Part shown: positions 28,048 to 36,705 of the stretch, one piece after another
Numbering within the stretch: the first letter of the stretch is position 1
Layout of the letters: each line of letters opens with the position of its first letter
Source of the DNA: Aliishimia sp963678085
GTDB taxonomy: Bacteria > Pseudomonadota > Alphaproteobacteria > Rhodobacterales > Rhodobacteraceae
Assembly (NCBI GenBank): GCA_963678085.1
Contig: OY782680.1
Coordinates: forward strand, 310,001-374,000
Length of the DNA: 64,000 nt
Direction of reading: 5' to 3'
The notes under the pieces: model-generated
Databases searched by the model: none
What the model was told of the DNA's origin: nothing
Seen by the model: the letters and a program-made list of their open reading frames with translations, nothing else
Program-made: the position numbers and the translations under genes

Positions 28048-28755
28048 TTATCCGAGCCAGCGGCGCATAATCCGCTCGAACACGCCACCAAAGAAGGACA
28101 GCAGGTCTGTGCCTTGCTGGGGGGAAAAGAGCTGCTCATTTTCCGAGCCGAGCACCAAAAGCCCCGGCAGCGCATTTCCGCCGAAATCGAGCCGGATACA
28201 GGCCTCAGAGCGGATCTTGGGCGCATCCTCCCCGTAGACCACACCGTTGCCGGAGACCAGCTGGCGCAGCACAACATCGCCAGGATCGCGATTATGATCA
28301 GCCATTACAAAGCCGTTGATAAAGCCCGGCTGCACGATTTTTAGCACATCGCGAAATGCTTCAAGGGCTTCCATGCCGGTGCGATGCCGGGCCTCAAGCA
28401 CCAAGCGAACCGTATCCACACGTAGCGTTTGCGCCACAGGATCATTCACCGCTGTGAGGAATTCGTTGAAAGACATCGGCTCCATCAACTCTAGGATCGC
28501 GCGATGTACTTGGCTGGTGCCCGCCATATTTTCATAGGCCGCAGCAATCACAGAGCGATGCGTATCCTCCAGCCGGTTGAGCCGATATTCCAAGCGCTTC
28601 ATCGCGATGCCGCGCATATCCACAACATTTTCACCCATCATGCGATCATTGGCTGCGACGAGCGCATTCATCACATCTGGATCATCCAAGATCACATCGG
28701 GGCTATCAATAATTGCTTTGCGCAAAACATCATCAAGACCGGGGCTGCTTGTCAT
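28048..28755 (-). CDS. DUF484 family protein (GAF-like)
   Basis: 235 residues from the ATG at 28755; an in-frame ATG at 28797 would add 14 residues. The sequence has DVILDDPDVMNALVAANDRM, then MKRLEYRLNRLEDTH and a GAF-like C-terminal half (IRLDFGGNALPGLLVLGSEN). The family is widespread next to xerC and its function is not established. Linkage and strand suggest co-transcription with xerC. Confidence 0.8.
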   Translation of the reverse strand: MTSSPGLDDVLRKAIIDSPDVILDDPDVMNALVAANDRMMGENVVDMRGIAMKRLEYRLNRLEDTHRSVIAAAYENMAGTSQVHRAILELMEPMSFNEFLTAVNDPVAQTLRVDTVRLVLEARHRTGMEALEAFRDVLKIVQPGFINGFVMADHNRDPGDVVLRQLVSGNGVVYGEDAPKIRSEACIRLDFGGNALPGLLVLGSENEQLFSPQQGTDLLSFFGGVFERIMRRWLG

Positions 28756-28836
28756 ATCTGACCTCGTTACACGTGGCTCTTTCCCATACCACGCCACAGT
28801 TAAAATGTTACAGATTTTTTAATAACCGATTAACCG

Positions 28837-29490
28837 TCATACGATTTTGATCTGTGCCGCCGCCGCGTCTTTCAAAAACGTCTCAAGCCCCTTATCCGTG
28901 AGCGGGTGCATGGCCAGCTTTTTGATCACCTCCGGGGGCGCGGTCATCACATCTGCGCCGATGCGCGCGCAGTCCTGCACATGGTTAACGGACCGGATTG
29001 AGGCGGCGAGGATCTGGGTTTCAAACCCGTAATTGTCATAAATTGTGCGGATATCTTCGATCAGATCCATGCCATCCAGGTTGATATCATCAAGCCGCCC
29101 AATGAAGGGAGAGATAAAAGTCGCCCCCGCCTTTGCCGCCAGCAGGGCTTGGTTTGCGGAAAAACACAGGGTGACATTGACCATTTTACCCTCTCCCGAG
29201 AGCACCTTGCACGCTTTCAAACCATCCCAAGTCAGTGGCAATTTCACCGCAATATTCTCAGCGATCTCGGCAAGTTTCCGCCCTTCGGTGATCATGGCGT
29301 CGGCTTCAGTGGCAATGACTTCGGCACTCACGGGCCCGCTAACCAAATCACAAATCTCGCGAGTCACTTCCAAAATATCACGGCCAGATTTCTTGATGAG
29401 CGAGGGATTCGTCGTCACCCCATCCACCATACCCAGCTCATTGAGCTCTGCTATGGCCTCAATCTCAGCGGTATCGACAAAAAATTTCAT
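28837..29490 (-). CDS. tal: Transaldolase / fructose-6-phosphate aldolase family
   Basis: 217 residues, the short (TalC/Fsa-like) subfamily. MKFFVDTAEIEAIAELNELG opens the barrel; GVTTNPSLIKKSGRD, SAEVIATEADAMI, IAVKLPLTWDGLKACK (Schiff-base Lys in VKLP) and NVTLCFSANQALLAAKAGAT are diagnostic. It interconverts pentose phosphate pathway sugars. I chose the ATG at 29490 because MKFFVDTAEI is the family start; a much longer ORF is an artefact. It is divergent from priA with a 60-bp gap. Confidence 0.88.
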   Translation of the reverse strand: MKFFVDTAEIEAIAELNELGMVDGVTTNPSLIKKSGRDILEVTREICDLVSGPVSAEVIATEADAMITEGRKLAEIAENIAVKLPLTWDGLKACKVLSGEGKMVNVTLCFSANQALLAAKAGATFISPFIGRLDDINLDGMDLIEDIRTIYDNYGFETQILAASIRSVNHVQDCARIGADVMTAPPEVIKKLAMHPLTDKGLETFLKDAAAAQIKIV

Positions 29491-29550
29491 GCGCCCTCTC
29501 CCCGGCTTTTGCTTGGCCTTGTCTCGTCGCTGGTTTACCTCAGCTTTGTG

Positions 29551-31761
29551 ATGTTCGAAACCCCTGATACTCGCGTCGATCATTTTGCCGAAGATGCCTG
29601 TGTGTCTGTGCTGACCGCGCAGCCGCTTGATCGGTTTTTGGATTATAAAGCGCCCGAGGGGGGGTGTTTTCTGGGCGCCTTTGTCGAGGTGCCTTTGGGC
29701 CCGCGCAAGGTGATTGGCGTTGTTTGGGGTGTGGGTAGTGGGCAGTGGGAGGCCTCCAAGATCCGCAGCATTATCCGCGTTTTGGATGTAGCGCCCATGC
29801 GCGAAGAGCTGCGCGCGTTTTTGCAGCGGGCGGGCGCGTACACGATGACCCCGCTTTCGGCGATGCTGCGCCTTGCCACCCGCGCGCCCGGTTTGGGGGA
29901 GCCGCCCTCGATGCGCAAAATCTATCGGCGCGGCGCAGGCGAGCCAGAGCGCATGACCGATGCGCGCCGCCGGGTGCTTGAGACGCTCAAAGATTATGGC
30001 GATCTGGCCTTTACCCTGAAAGAGTTGGCGGAGCTGGCCGGTGTGACCAGTTCGGTCATAAAGGGGCTCGTTGAGAGCGGCGCGGTACGTATGGAAGACA
30101 GCCCGCGCGATTTGCCCTTTCTGCCGCTTGACCCCAATCTGCCTGGCAAGACGCTTGCGAGTGATCAGCAAATCGGGGCGGAGGCTTTGCGCCAAGCGGT
30201 GCGCGCGGGCTCGTATAGCACCACCTTGCTGCGCGGTGTGACGGGCTCAGGCAAGACCGAGGTTTACCTTGAAGCCGTCGCCGCCTGTCTTGCGATGGGC
30301 CGGCAAGCGCTTGTTTTGCTGCCCGAGATTGCCCTGACCGGAGAATTTCTCACCCGTGTTGAGGCCCGTTTTGGCGCGCGCCCTGCGGAGTGGCATTCGG
30401 GCGTGACCATGACCGAGCGGCGGCGGATTTGGCGCATGGTCGGTGTGGGCGGCGCTCAGCTGGTGATTGGTGCGCGTTCTGCGTTGTTTCTACCCTTTCA
30501 AGATCTTGGCCTGATCGTGGTGGATGAAGAACATGACAGCTCTTACAAGCAAGAAGAGGGCGCGCTTTACAATGCCCGCGACATGGCAGTTTTGCGCGCC
30601 TCGCTTTGTAGCGCCCATGTGGTGCTGGCCTCTGCCACGCCCTCGCTGGAAAGCTGGGCCAATGCGCAGGCGGGCAAATATAGGCGCATTGACCTGACCT
30701 CACGGTTTGGTGACTCGGTTCTGCCGGATATGCGGGCCATTGATATGCGCAGCGAAGAGTTGCCCAGCAGTGAATGGATCTCGCCCAGCCTCGCAAAAGC
30801 GGTGAAAACCCGGCTGGCGCGCGGTGAGCAATCTCTGCTCTTCCTTAATCGCCGCGGCTATGCTCCTATCACATTGTGTCGTGCTTGTGGACACCAGATT
30901 GGCTGTGATCAATGCGATGCCCGCATGGTCGAGCACCGATATCTCAAGCGGCTGATGTGCCATCAATGCGGCGCGACCACCCCCATTCCCCAGACCTGCC
31001 CTGCCTGCGGGGCCGAAGATCGCCTTGCCCCCATTGGTCCGGGCGTGGAGCGGCTCAGCGAAGAGGCAACGGCCAAGTTTGAAGGCGCGCGCGTGGTGGT
31101 GCTCTCCTCCGATCTGTTTGACAGCGCTCGCGCTCTGAAATCCCGTATCGAAGAGATCGCGCAGGGCGGCGCGGATATCATCCTGGGCACCCAGCTTGTG
31201 GCTAAGGGGCATAATTTTCCGCTGCTTACTCTTGTGGGCGTTATTGATGCCGATCTGGGCCTGCAAGGCTCGGATTTGCGCGCCGCCGAACGCACCTTTC
31301 AACTGATGCGGCAAGTGGCCGGGCGTGCGGGCCGCTCGGAAACCAAGGGCGAGGCGCTGTTGCAAACCTACCAGCCTGAGCACTCTGTCATTCGCGCAGT
31401 GATCAACGGCGATGAAGAGGGGTTTTGGCGCGCCGAGGCCGAGATGCGCGAGCAAGCCCAGATGCCGCCCTTTGGCCGCATGGCCGGGATTATTCTCTCG
31501 GGGCTCGATGCAACGCAAGTTTTCGAAATCGGCAATCAGCTGGCGCGAAATGATGCCCCGCTGCGCCAGATCGGGGCACAAGTCTTTGGCCCCGCCCCGG
31601 CCCCTATCGCGCGTATAAGAGGCCGCCACCGTGTGCGCCTGCTGGTAAAAGCCAGCAAATCCGCCCAACTGCAATCCGCGCTCGCCAAATGGGTTGGGCA
31701 AGTGCGGCTTAAGGGCGAGGATCGGTTGGCCATCGACATTGACCCGCAAAGTTTTTTGTAA
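29551..31761 (+). CDS. priA: PriA, replication restart helicase
   Basis: 736 residues, usual length. N-terminal DNA-binding domain (VLTAQPLDRFLDYKAPEGG), winged helix, then a superfamily 2 helicase: Walker A GVTGSGKTEVYLEAV, LLPEIALTGEFLTR, DEAH-type VVDEEHDSSYKQEEG, ASATPSLESW. Eight cysteines in CRACGHQIGCDQCD and CHQCGATTPIPQTCPACG bind zinc. QVAGRAGRSETKGEALLQT is motif VI. It reloads the replisome at stalled forks. The start at 29551 (MFETPDTRVDHF) matches the family; the frame is open about 400 bp further up but overlaps the divergent transaldolase gene. Confidence 0.92.
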   Translation: MFETPDTRVDHFAEDACVSVLTAQPLDRFLDYKAPEGGCFLGAFVEVPLGPRKVIGVVWGVGSGQWEASKIRSIIRVLDVAPMREELRAFLQRAGAYTMTPLSAMLRLATRAPGLGEPPSMRKIYRRGAGEPERMTDARRRVLETLKDYGDLAFTLKELAELAGVTSSVIKGLVESGAVRMEDSPRDLPFLPLDPNLPGKTLASDQQIGAEALRQAVRAGSYSTTLLRGVTGSGKTEVYLEAVAACLAMGRQALVLLPEIALTGEFLTRVEARFGARPAEWHSGVTMTERRRIWRMVGVGGAQLVIGARSALFLPFQDLGLIVVDEEHDSSYKQEEGALYNARDMAVLRASLCSAHVVLASATPSLESWANAQAGKYRRIDLTSRFGDSVLPDMRAIDMRSEELPSSEWISPSLAKAVKTRLARGEQSLLFLNRRGYAPITLCRACGHQIGCDQCDARMVEHRYLKRLMCHQCGATTPIPQTCPACGAEDRLAPIGPGVERLSEEATAKFEGARVVVLSSDLFDSARALKSRIEEIAQGGADIILGTQLVAKGHNFPLLTLVGVIDADLGLQGSDLRAAERTFQLMRQVAGRAGRSETKGEALLQTYQPEHSVIRAVINGDEEGFWRAEAEMREQAQMPPFGRMAGIILSGLDATQVFEIGNQLARNDAPLRQIGAQVFGPAPAPIARIRGRHRVRLLVKASKSAQLQSALAKWVGQVRLKGEDRLAIDIDPQSFL

Positions 31762-31864
31762 AGAAATTTACTGCTCACTGAGGAGCAATGTCGTGACGGC
31801 TTGCCCAGCTCAGCAATGCCAATTACAGCCCGCATAACTTTTTCGCAATTGGGAGGCTTGCGCC

Positions 31865-33757
31865 ATGGGGTATTCAGACATTTACAAATCTTGGCAAGAT
31901 GATTCGACCGGCTTCTGGATGCAGGCCGCCGAGGCGGTAAGCTGGACCAAAGCCCCAACGCAAGCGCTCTATGATCGCGGTGATCACATCTATGAATGGT
32001 TCGCCGATGCCGAGGTGAACACCTGCTACAATGCTGTTGACCGCCATGTTGAGGCCGGAAATGGCGCGCGCACGGCCATCATCTATGACAGCCCAATCAC
32101 CGGGCGTAAATCGTCTCTGACCTACAGCGAGCTGCAAACCCAAGTAGCGCAATTTGCAGGCGGTTTGGCGGCGCAGGGCATTACCAAAGGTGATCGCGTC
32201 ATCATCTATATGCCCATGGTGACTGAGGCGCTCATCGCCATGCTTGCGGTAACCCGGCTCGGCGCGATCCACTCGGTTGTGTTTGGCGGATTTGCCGCCA
32301 ATGAGTTGGCCGTGCGCATTGATGATTGTGCGCCCAAAGCGATTATTGCCGCCTCTTGCGGGCTGGAGCCTTCTCGCGTGGTGGATTACAAACCCCTGCT
32401 TGATGGCGCGATTGAGATTGCTGAACATAAGCCAGAATTTTGCGTGATCTTGCAGCGCGACGAGAAAACCGCCGATCTCATTGAGGGGCGTGATTTTGAT
32501 TGGAACGCCTTCCAAGAGGGCGCCACCCCCGCGCCCTGCGTTCCCGTAAAGGGCTCTGATCCGGCCTATATTCTCTACACCTCCGGCACCACCGGCGCGC
32601 CCAAAGGCGTTGTGCGCCCGACCGCGGGACATATCGTTGCGCTGAATTGGACCATGAAGAACATTTATGGCTGCGAGGCCGGGGATGTGTTTTGGGCCGC
32701 CTCCGATGTCGGCTGGGTCGTGGGGCATTCTTACATTTGCTATGCACCGCTCTTTGCGGGCTGTACCACGCTTGTGTTCGAGGGCAAGCCCGTGGGTACG
32801 CCCGATGCGTCTACCTTTTGGCGGGTGATTGATGAGCATAAGGTGAAAAGCTTCTTTACCGCCCCAACCGCGATCCGTGCTGTGAAACGCGAAGACCCCA
32901 AAGGCGAGTTGGCCGCAAAATATGACCTCTCGCATCTAAGCGCTTTGTATCTGGCAGGCGAGCGCGCGGACCCCGATACAATCGAATGGGCGCAAGAGCT
33001 GCTGAAAAAGCCTGTGATTGATCATTGGTGGCAAACCGAAACCGGCTATGCGATTGCAGCCAATCCGCTCGGGATCGAAGAGCTGCCAATCAAAATCGGC
33101 TCCCCCGCTGTTGCGATGCCTGGCTATGATGTGCAAATCCTTGATGAGGGCGGCAATGAGGTGGCCCCAGGCACGCTTGGCGCCATCGCGGTGAAACTGC
33201 CTCTGCCCCCCGGAACGCTGCCGACGCTGTGGAATGCCGAGGATCGTTTCCGCAAAAGCTACCTGACCACCTTCCCCGGCTATTATGAAACCGGCGATGC
33301 GGGCATGAAAGATGAGGATGGATATCTCTATATCATGGCGCGCACGGATGATGTGATCAATGTGGCGGGGCACCGGCTCTCAACGGGCGGTATGGAAGAA
33401 GTCCTTGCCGGTCATCCCGATGTTGCCGAATGCGCGGTGATCGGCGTCACTGATGATTTCAAAGGTCAACTGCCGCTTGGGTTCCTGTGCTTGAATGCGG
33501 GTTGCAATCGCCCACATGCAGAGATTGTTGCAGAAGTCGTGAAACTGGTGCGCGAAAAGATCGGCCCGGTCGCTGCGTTCAAGCTGGCAGTTGTGGTGGA
33601 TCGCCTGCCCAAAACCCGCTCTGGCAAGATCCTGCGCGGCACAATGGTAAAAATCGCAGATAACGAAGATTTCAAAATGCCTGCGACCATTGATGATCCG
33701 GCCATCCTTGATGAAATCCGCACCTCCCTGCAAAGCCTGGGATATGCTAAGGGCTAA
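31865..33757 (+). CDS. prpE: Propionyl-CoA synthetase
   Basis: 630 residues. Begins GYSDIYKSWQDDSTGFWMQA, the usual N-terminus for PrpE of this group. ANL motifs: YTSGTTGAPKGVVRPTAGH, ASDVGWVVGHSYI, WWQTETGYAIAANPLG, YETGDAGMKDEDGYLYIMAR, and KTRSGKILRGTM with the catalytic Lys. It activates propionate for the methylcitrate or methylmalonyl routes. GGGAGG precedes the ATG by about 10 bp. It is followed by a strong hairpin terminator and so is transcribed alone. Confidence 0.88.
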   Translation: MGYSDIYKSWQDDSTGFWMQAAEAVSWTKAPTQALYDRGDHIYEWFADAEVNTCYNAVDRHVEAGNGARTAIIYDSPITGRKSSLTYSELQTQVAQFAGGLAAQGITKGDRVIIYMPMVTEALIAMLAVTRLGAIHSVVFGGFAANELAVRIDDCAPKAIIAASCGLEPSRVVDYKPLLDGAIEIAEHKPEFCVILQRDEKTADLIEGRDFDWNAFQEGATPAPCVPVKGSDPAYILYTSGTTGAPKGVVRPTAGHIVALNWTMKNIYGCEAGDVFWAASDVGWVVGHSYICYAPLFAGCTTLVFEGKPVGTPDASTFWRVIDEHKVKSFFTAPTAIRAVKREDPKGELAAKYDLSHLSALYLAGERADPDTIEWAQELLKKPVIDHWWQTETGYAIAANPLGIEELPIKIGSPAVAMPGYDVQILDEGGNEVAPGTLGAIAVKLPLPPGTLPTLWNAEDRFRKSYLTTFPGYYETGDAGMKDEDGYLYIMARTDDVINVAGHRLSTGGMEEVLAGHPDVAECAVIGVTDDFKGQLPLGFLCLNAGCNRPHAEIVAEVVKLVREKIGPVAAFKLAVVVDRLPKTRSGKILRGTMVKIADNEDFKMPATIDDPAILDEIRTSLQSLGYAKG

Positions 33758-33774
33758 CCCAAAGTAAACTTCAA

Positions 33775-33806
33775 TATGGGCGGCATATATTGTCTTGCCG
33801 CCCATA
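33775..33806 (+). terminator. Terminator after prpE
   Basis: TATGGGCGGCA (33775-33785) and TGCCGCCCATA (33796-33806) form a perfect 11-bp stem with a 10-base loop, 17 bp after the prpE stop. The T run is poor (CCCTATCTTTAAT), so termination may be partial. Confidence 0.65.
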
Positions 33807-33887
33807 CCCTATCTTTAATACAAGCGCGAGCAGCCCACCTGCCGAAACGCTTGTAACTCTATATTCTCAACTAAAGGCCCTGCCCGC

Positions 33888-34484
33888 ATGAGCAGCAAAA
33901 CCGAAGCCCGGCGCAGCGCGACGCGCGAGAAACTGATTGATGTAGCCGAGGCCATGATCGCAAACACTGGGTTGCATAGCCTCAAAGCGCGCGATGTTGC
34001 CAAAGAAACAGGCATCGCCGTGGGCGGGATTTACAGCTATTTTCCTGACATGCAGGGGCTGATCATGGCCGTGAATGGGCGCACCTTTCGCCGCGTTGGC
34101 CGCGCTGTCACCGAGGCGCTCAAGAGCCATGGGCCGGGCACGCCGCATGATCGGCTTATTGTTATGTCGCACGCCTATTTGCGCTTTGCCGCTGACAACC
34201 AATCGCTTTGGCGCGCATTGTTCGATCTGGACATGTCCACCGATGGCCCTGTGCCGGAGTGGTATCAAGAAGAACTGCGCGCCGTATTCGCACTGATCGC
34301 GGGTCCGGTATCCGAGCTCTACCCCAACAAAACACTTGATGAGTTGGATCTAACCGTGCGTGCGCTATTTTCGGCTGTACATGGCATCGTCATATTGGGG
34401 CTAGAGCAGCGCCTCTCAGCAGTTCCCTTCGACAAACTCGAAGCCATGATCTCCGAATTGCTCAATCAAATCGGTCCAAAATAG
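33888..34484 (+). CDS. TetR/AcrR-family transcriptional regulator
   Basis: 198 residues. The N-terminal helix-turn-helix (TREKLIDVAEAMIANTGLHS, VAKETGIAVGGIYSYFPDMQ) is clear TetR; the C-terminal ligand domain includes WRALFDLDM and AVHGIVILGLEQRL, as in the TetR_C_33 type. TetR proteins repress nearby genes until a small ligand binds. Two inverted repeats of the form TGAAC-N-GTTCA flank the promoter of the pspA-like gene just downstream, so that operon is the likely target (inference). Confidence 0.85.
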   Translation: MSSKTEARRSATREKLIDVAEAMIANTGLHSLKARDVAKETGIAVGGIYSYFPDMQGLIMAVNGRTFRRVGRAVTEALKSHGPGTPHDRLIVMSHAYLRFAADNQSLWRALFDLDMSTDGPVPEWYQEELRAVFALIAGPVSELYPNKTLDELDLTVRALFSAVHGIVILGLEQRLSAVPFDKLEAMISELLNQIGPK

Positions 34485-34488
34485 TTTT

Positions 34489-34559
34489 TTGAACATTGTT
34501 CGAAAAATGTCTTGAACAGCGATCAAAGATATCCTATATCCATTCGTGAACAGAGTTCA
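34489..34559 (+). promoter_or_regulatory. Promoter with two flanking TetR-type operators upstream of pspA
   Basis: A good sigma-70-type promoter: TTGAAC (34512-34517), 17-bp spacer, TATATC (34535-34540). Inverted repeat TTGAACATTGTTCGAA (34489-34504, one mismatch) lies just before the -35 box, and TGAACAGAGTTCA (34547-34559) lies at the expected transcription start. This geometry suits repression by the TetR-family regulator encoded immediately upstream. Confidence 0.6.
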
Positions 34560-34576
34560 TAAAATGGAGGAAGGTT

Positions 34577-35245
34577 ATGTTTACAACGATAAAGACTTTA
34601 GTTGCTGGCGCGAATGCACGCGCAGAAGGGCGGCTGCGGGATACATATTCAATTGAGCTCATTGAGCAGAAAATCCGCGAGGCAACCGCGACGCTAAAGG
34701 GGGCCAAGCTCTCTTTGGCGGGGCTCATTCAGCGCAAACGCGTTGAGCAAGCGCAAATGGATGCGCTGCAAACTCGGATTGACGATCTTATGGTGCGGGC
34801 AAAAGCAGCCCTTGAGCAAAACGAAGAGGCTCTTGCCCGCGAGGCCGCCGAAACCATCGCACAGCTCGAACATGAGGCCGCCAGCCGGAAAGAGACCCTG
34901 GCGCATATGTCCGCGCGGATCATGCGGCTTGAATCCTCAGTAACAACCGCGCATCGCCGTCTTCAGGGTCTAAAGCAGGGCGCTTTGACCGCAAAAACGC
35001 TCAGACGTGAGGCGCGCGTGCAAAACTCTCTTGGCACGCTCAGCCCCTCCGCCATGGATGAGGCCGAAGAGCTGATTTCGAATGTCATGCAACAAAGCGA
35101 TCCTTTTGAGACCTCCGAAATCCTTCGGGGCATTGATGCAAATCTCACCGGAACCAGCATTGAGCAACGCATGCAGGCCAAAGGACTTGGCCCCCGCACC
35201 ACACCCAACGCCGATGATATTTTGGCGAAACTGAAACTGACCTAA
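34577..35245 (+). CDS. pspA: PspA/IM30-family membrane stress protein
   Basis: 222 residues, nearly all helix: MFTTIKTLVAGANARAEGRL, then SIELIEQKIREATATLKGAK and long Ala/Glu/Arg heptads, the ESCRT-III-like PspA fold. PspA coats and repairs damaged inner membrane and preserves the proton gradient. Strong AGGAAGG before the ATG. The YiaA-like gene follows after 25 bp and a terminator closes the operon. Control appears to be by TetR and sigma-70, not the sigma-54/PspF route of enterobacteria. Confidence 0.8.
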   Translation: MFTTIKTLVAGANARAEGRLRDTYSIELIEQKIREATATLKGAKLSLAGLIQRKRVEQAQMDALQTRIDDLMVRAKAALEQNEEALAREAAETIAQLEHEAASRKETLAHMSARIMRLESSVTTAHRRLQGLKQGALTAKTLRREARVQNSLGTLSPSAMDEAEELISNVMQQSDPFETSEILRGIDANLTGTSIEQRMQAKGLGPRTTPNADDILAKLKLT

Positions 35246-35270
35246 CCTGATCGCAAAAGGAGAAACAAAA

Positions 35271-35546
35271 ATGCTCGAACGTACCGATAACAGCCTGATC
35301 ATGCTCATCAATATCCTCGGCATCGTGGTTGCCTATGGGCTGCTTGGCCTGTCCCTATACCTGTCAACCGAAGTGCCGCTATCCACAAAGGGCTTTTGGG
35401 GCATGGGCATCTTGATGCTGACGATCTCTTTGATCAATGTTGTGAAATATCGTTTTGACTGGAAATCCAGCGAAGACCGCATCCGCCAAATCGAAGAGGC
35501 TCGCAATGAAAAACTGCTGGAAGACTTCGTTGCAGATGTCAAATGA
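35271..35546 (+). CDS. YiaA/YiaB two-helix membrane protein
   Basis: 91 residues with two transmembrane helices (about 10-30 and 38-58: LINILGIVVAYGLLGLSLYL and GFWGMGILMLTISLINVVKY) and a charged C-terminal tail. This is the yiaA/B two-helix domain, often found next to PspA-like genes in alphaproteobacteria. Probably a membrane partner of the PspA protein; function otherwise unknown. AAAGGAG precedes the ATG. Confidence 0.75.
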   Translation: MLERTDNSLIMLINILGIVVAYGLLGLSLYLSTEVPLSTKGFWGMGILMLTISLINVVKYRFDWKSSEDRIRQIEEARNEKLLEDFVADVK

Positions 35547-35552
35547 GGCAAA

Positions 35553-35580
35553 TCGCGCGGCTCAAGGCGGAGCCGCGCGA
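35553..35580 (+). terminator. Terminator of the pspA operon
   Basis: TCGCGCGGCTC (35553-35563) and GAGCCGCGCGA (35570-35580) form a perfect 11-bp GC-rich stem with a 6-base loop, followed by CGTCTTTATA, starting 7 bp after the YiaA-like stop. Confidence 0.75.
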
Positions 35581-35585
35581 CGTCT

Positions 35586-35692
35586 TTATACTAAACGCAC
35601 CTGAAAACCTGAATTTCGTGTTGAAGCTTTTTCCTATTCCCCATCAACTTATCCGAAAACCGGTGTCCACTTTTCGGGTTGATGGGGTATAA
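35586..35692 (+). repeat. MITE-like palindromic element, family A copy 3
   Basis: Ends TTATAC (35586-35591) and GTATAA (35687-35692). Interior palindrome CCATCAAC (35641-35648) with GTTGATGG (35678-35685), and CCGAAAA with TTTTCGG inside it. Same orientation as copy 2. It lies directly after the pspA terminator and 9 bp before the stop of the convergent hypothetical gene. Confidence 0.8.
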
Positions 35693-35700
35693 GAATTCGA

Positions 35701-36555
35701 TTACGCGAAGAAGCTGTAATCTTCAGTATTATCAAAGACAAACTGCATCGTCAGATCGGCATCTCCATCATGGCCACTTTCCTGCGAAATGCCGCTGAGC
35801 TCGTCAGGTAAGGAGAAGCTTGACGCCGCCTCTATGTTGCCCGCGTCTTCGTCGGTCTGCCCATTTTGACCAAAGTCAAAGGCATCCGTCAGATCTTCGT
35901 CACCATCTGTGTCCGAAACAGCCTCAGGCTCGCCATTGCGGATCTCATCCACTTGCTCCAAACGCGCCTGAAATTCCGCACGCAAGGCCTCAATCCGACC
36001 GTCAAATGCCTCGCCCAGCACATCGTCCAGCCCGTCCGTCTTGGCTAAGAGCTTCTCTACCTTATTGTCAAACCGATCATAGAGCTTGTCTGGCGCGCTG
36101 CCGTCTTTCTCGATTTTTGCCTCAATCCGCGCGATCAGAGAATCAAGCTTGTCCAAGGCGTTTTCTTCGATATTTGTGAGTTTCTTGACCGCTTTGAACT
36201 CCGGCTGGCTCAGCACGCCCCCCTCTGGCAGCGCCTCCTTAGTCGCTTCGATTGCACCAATTTTTGCCTCGATAACAAGACGTACCTCGGCCACATATGG
36301 ATCAAGCGCATCAGAGCCCTTGCGTTCTACATTATCGGTGATTCTTTCTGCCTTCGCGATGATCGCATCAAGCTTATCCAACTGCCTTTGCGGCACCGCG
36401 CCGAATTCAGCAAGATTGGCGGCTACTTTCTCAATGATCGTGTCGATATCGTTGAGATCCGTTTTGCGCATCATCTCCAGCTTGTCAAAAAGACGGCTAT
36501 CGCGCTTGGAGAGTTCAAGGGGTACGAAAATTGGGAATGGCGTGGAGTCTAACAT
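35701..36555 (-). CDS. Hypothetical protein, helical with acidic tail
   Basis: 284 residues, not recognised. No signal peptide or membrane helix. Residues about 25-210 are long charged helices with repeated KLDxLIAKAE-type phrases (RQLDKLDAIIAKAERITDN, EENALDKLDSLIARIEAKIE, DNKVEKLLAKTDGLDD), likely coiled coil. Residues about 215-284 are acidic (SDTDGDEDLTDAFDFG) and end in YSFFA. The form suggests a structural or scaffold protein. Good reading frame and isolated position support a real gene; function unknown. Confidence 0.7.
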   Translation of the reverse strand: MLDSTPFPIFVPLELSKRDSRLFDKLEMMRKTDLNDIDTIIEKVAANLAEFGAVPQRQLDKLDAIIAKAERITDNVERKGSDALDPYVAEVRLVIEAKIGAIEATKEALPEGGVLSQPEFKAVKKLTNIEENALDKLDSLIARIEAKIEKDGSAPDKLYDRFDNKVEKLLAKTDGLDDVLGEAFDGRIEALRAEFQARLEQVDEIRNGEPEAVSDTDGDEDLTDAFDFGQNGQTDEDAGNIEAASSFSLPDELSGISQESGHDGDADLTMQFVFDNTEDYSFFA

Positions 36556-36671
36556 TTAGAGCCTTTTAGAGTTAATGGTTTCGTCACGGCTACGGACTAA
36601 CAAAACCGGCTCTCGTCGTATAATCAACTTCCCGTTATCGTGTTATTGTTCAGAGTAACATAAGCGTGAAA

Positions 36672-36697
36672 TGGCGCGGTGCTCAAAAGCCCCGCGC
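36672..36697 (-). terminator. Possible terminator of glyA
   Basis: GGCGCGG (36672-36678) and CCGCGCC (36691-36697) make a 7-bp stem just past the glyA stop on the minus strand. No T run follows, so this is a weak or stabilising hairpin. Confidence 0.4.
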
Positions 36698-36705
36698 CGC
36701 TTGTT

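Noticed and set aside
29149..29550. N-terminal extension of priA by about 134 residues
   Set aside because: The added part overlaps the divergent transaldolase gene and lacks family similarity; the start at 29551 gives the usual PriA length.
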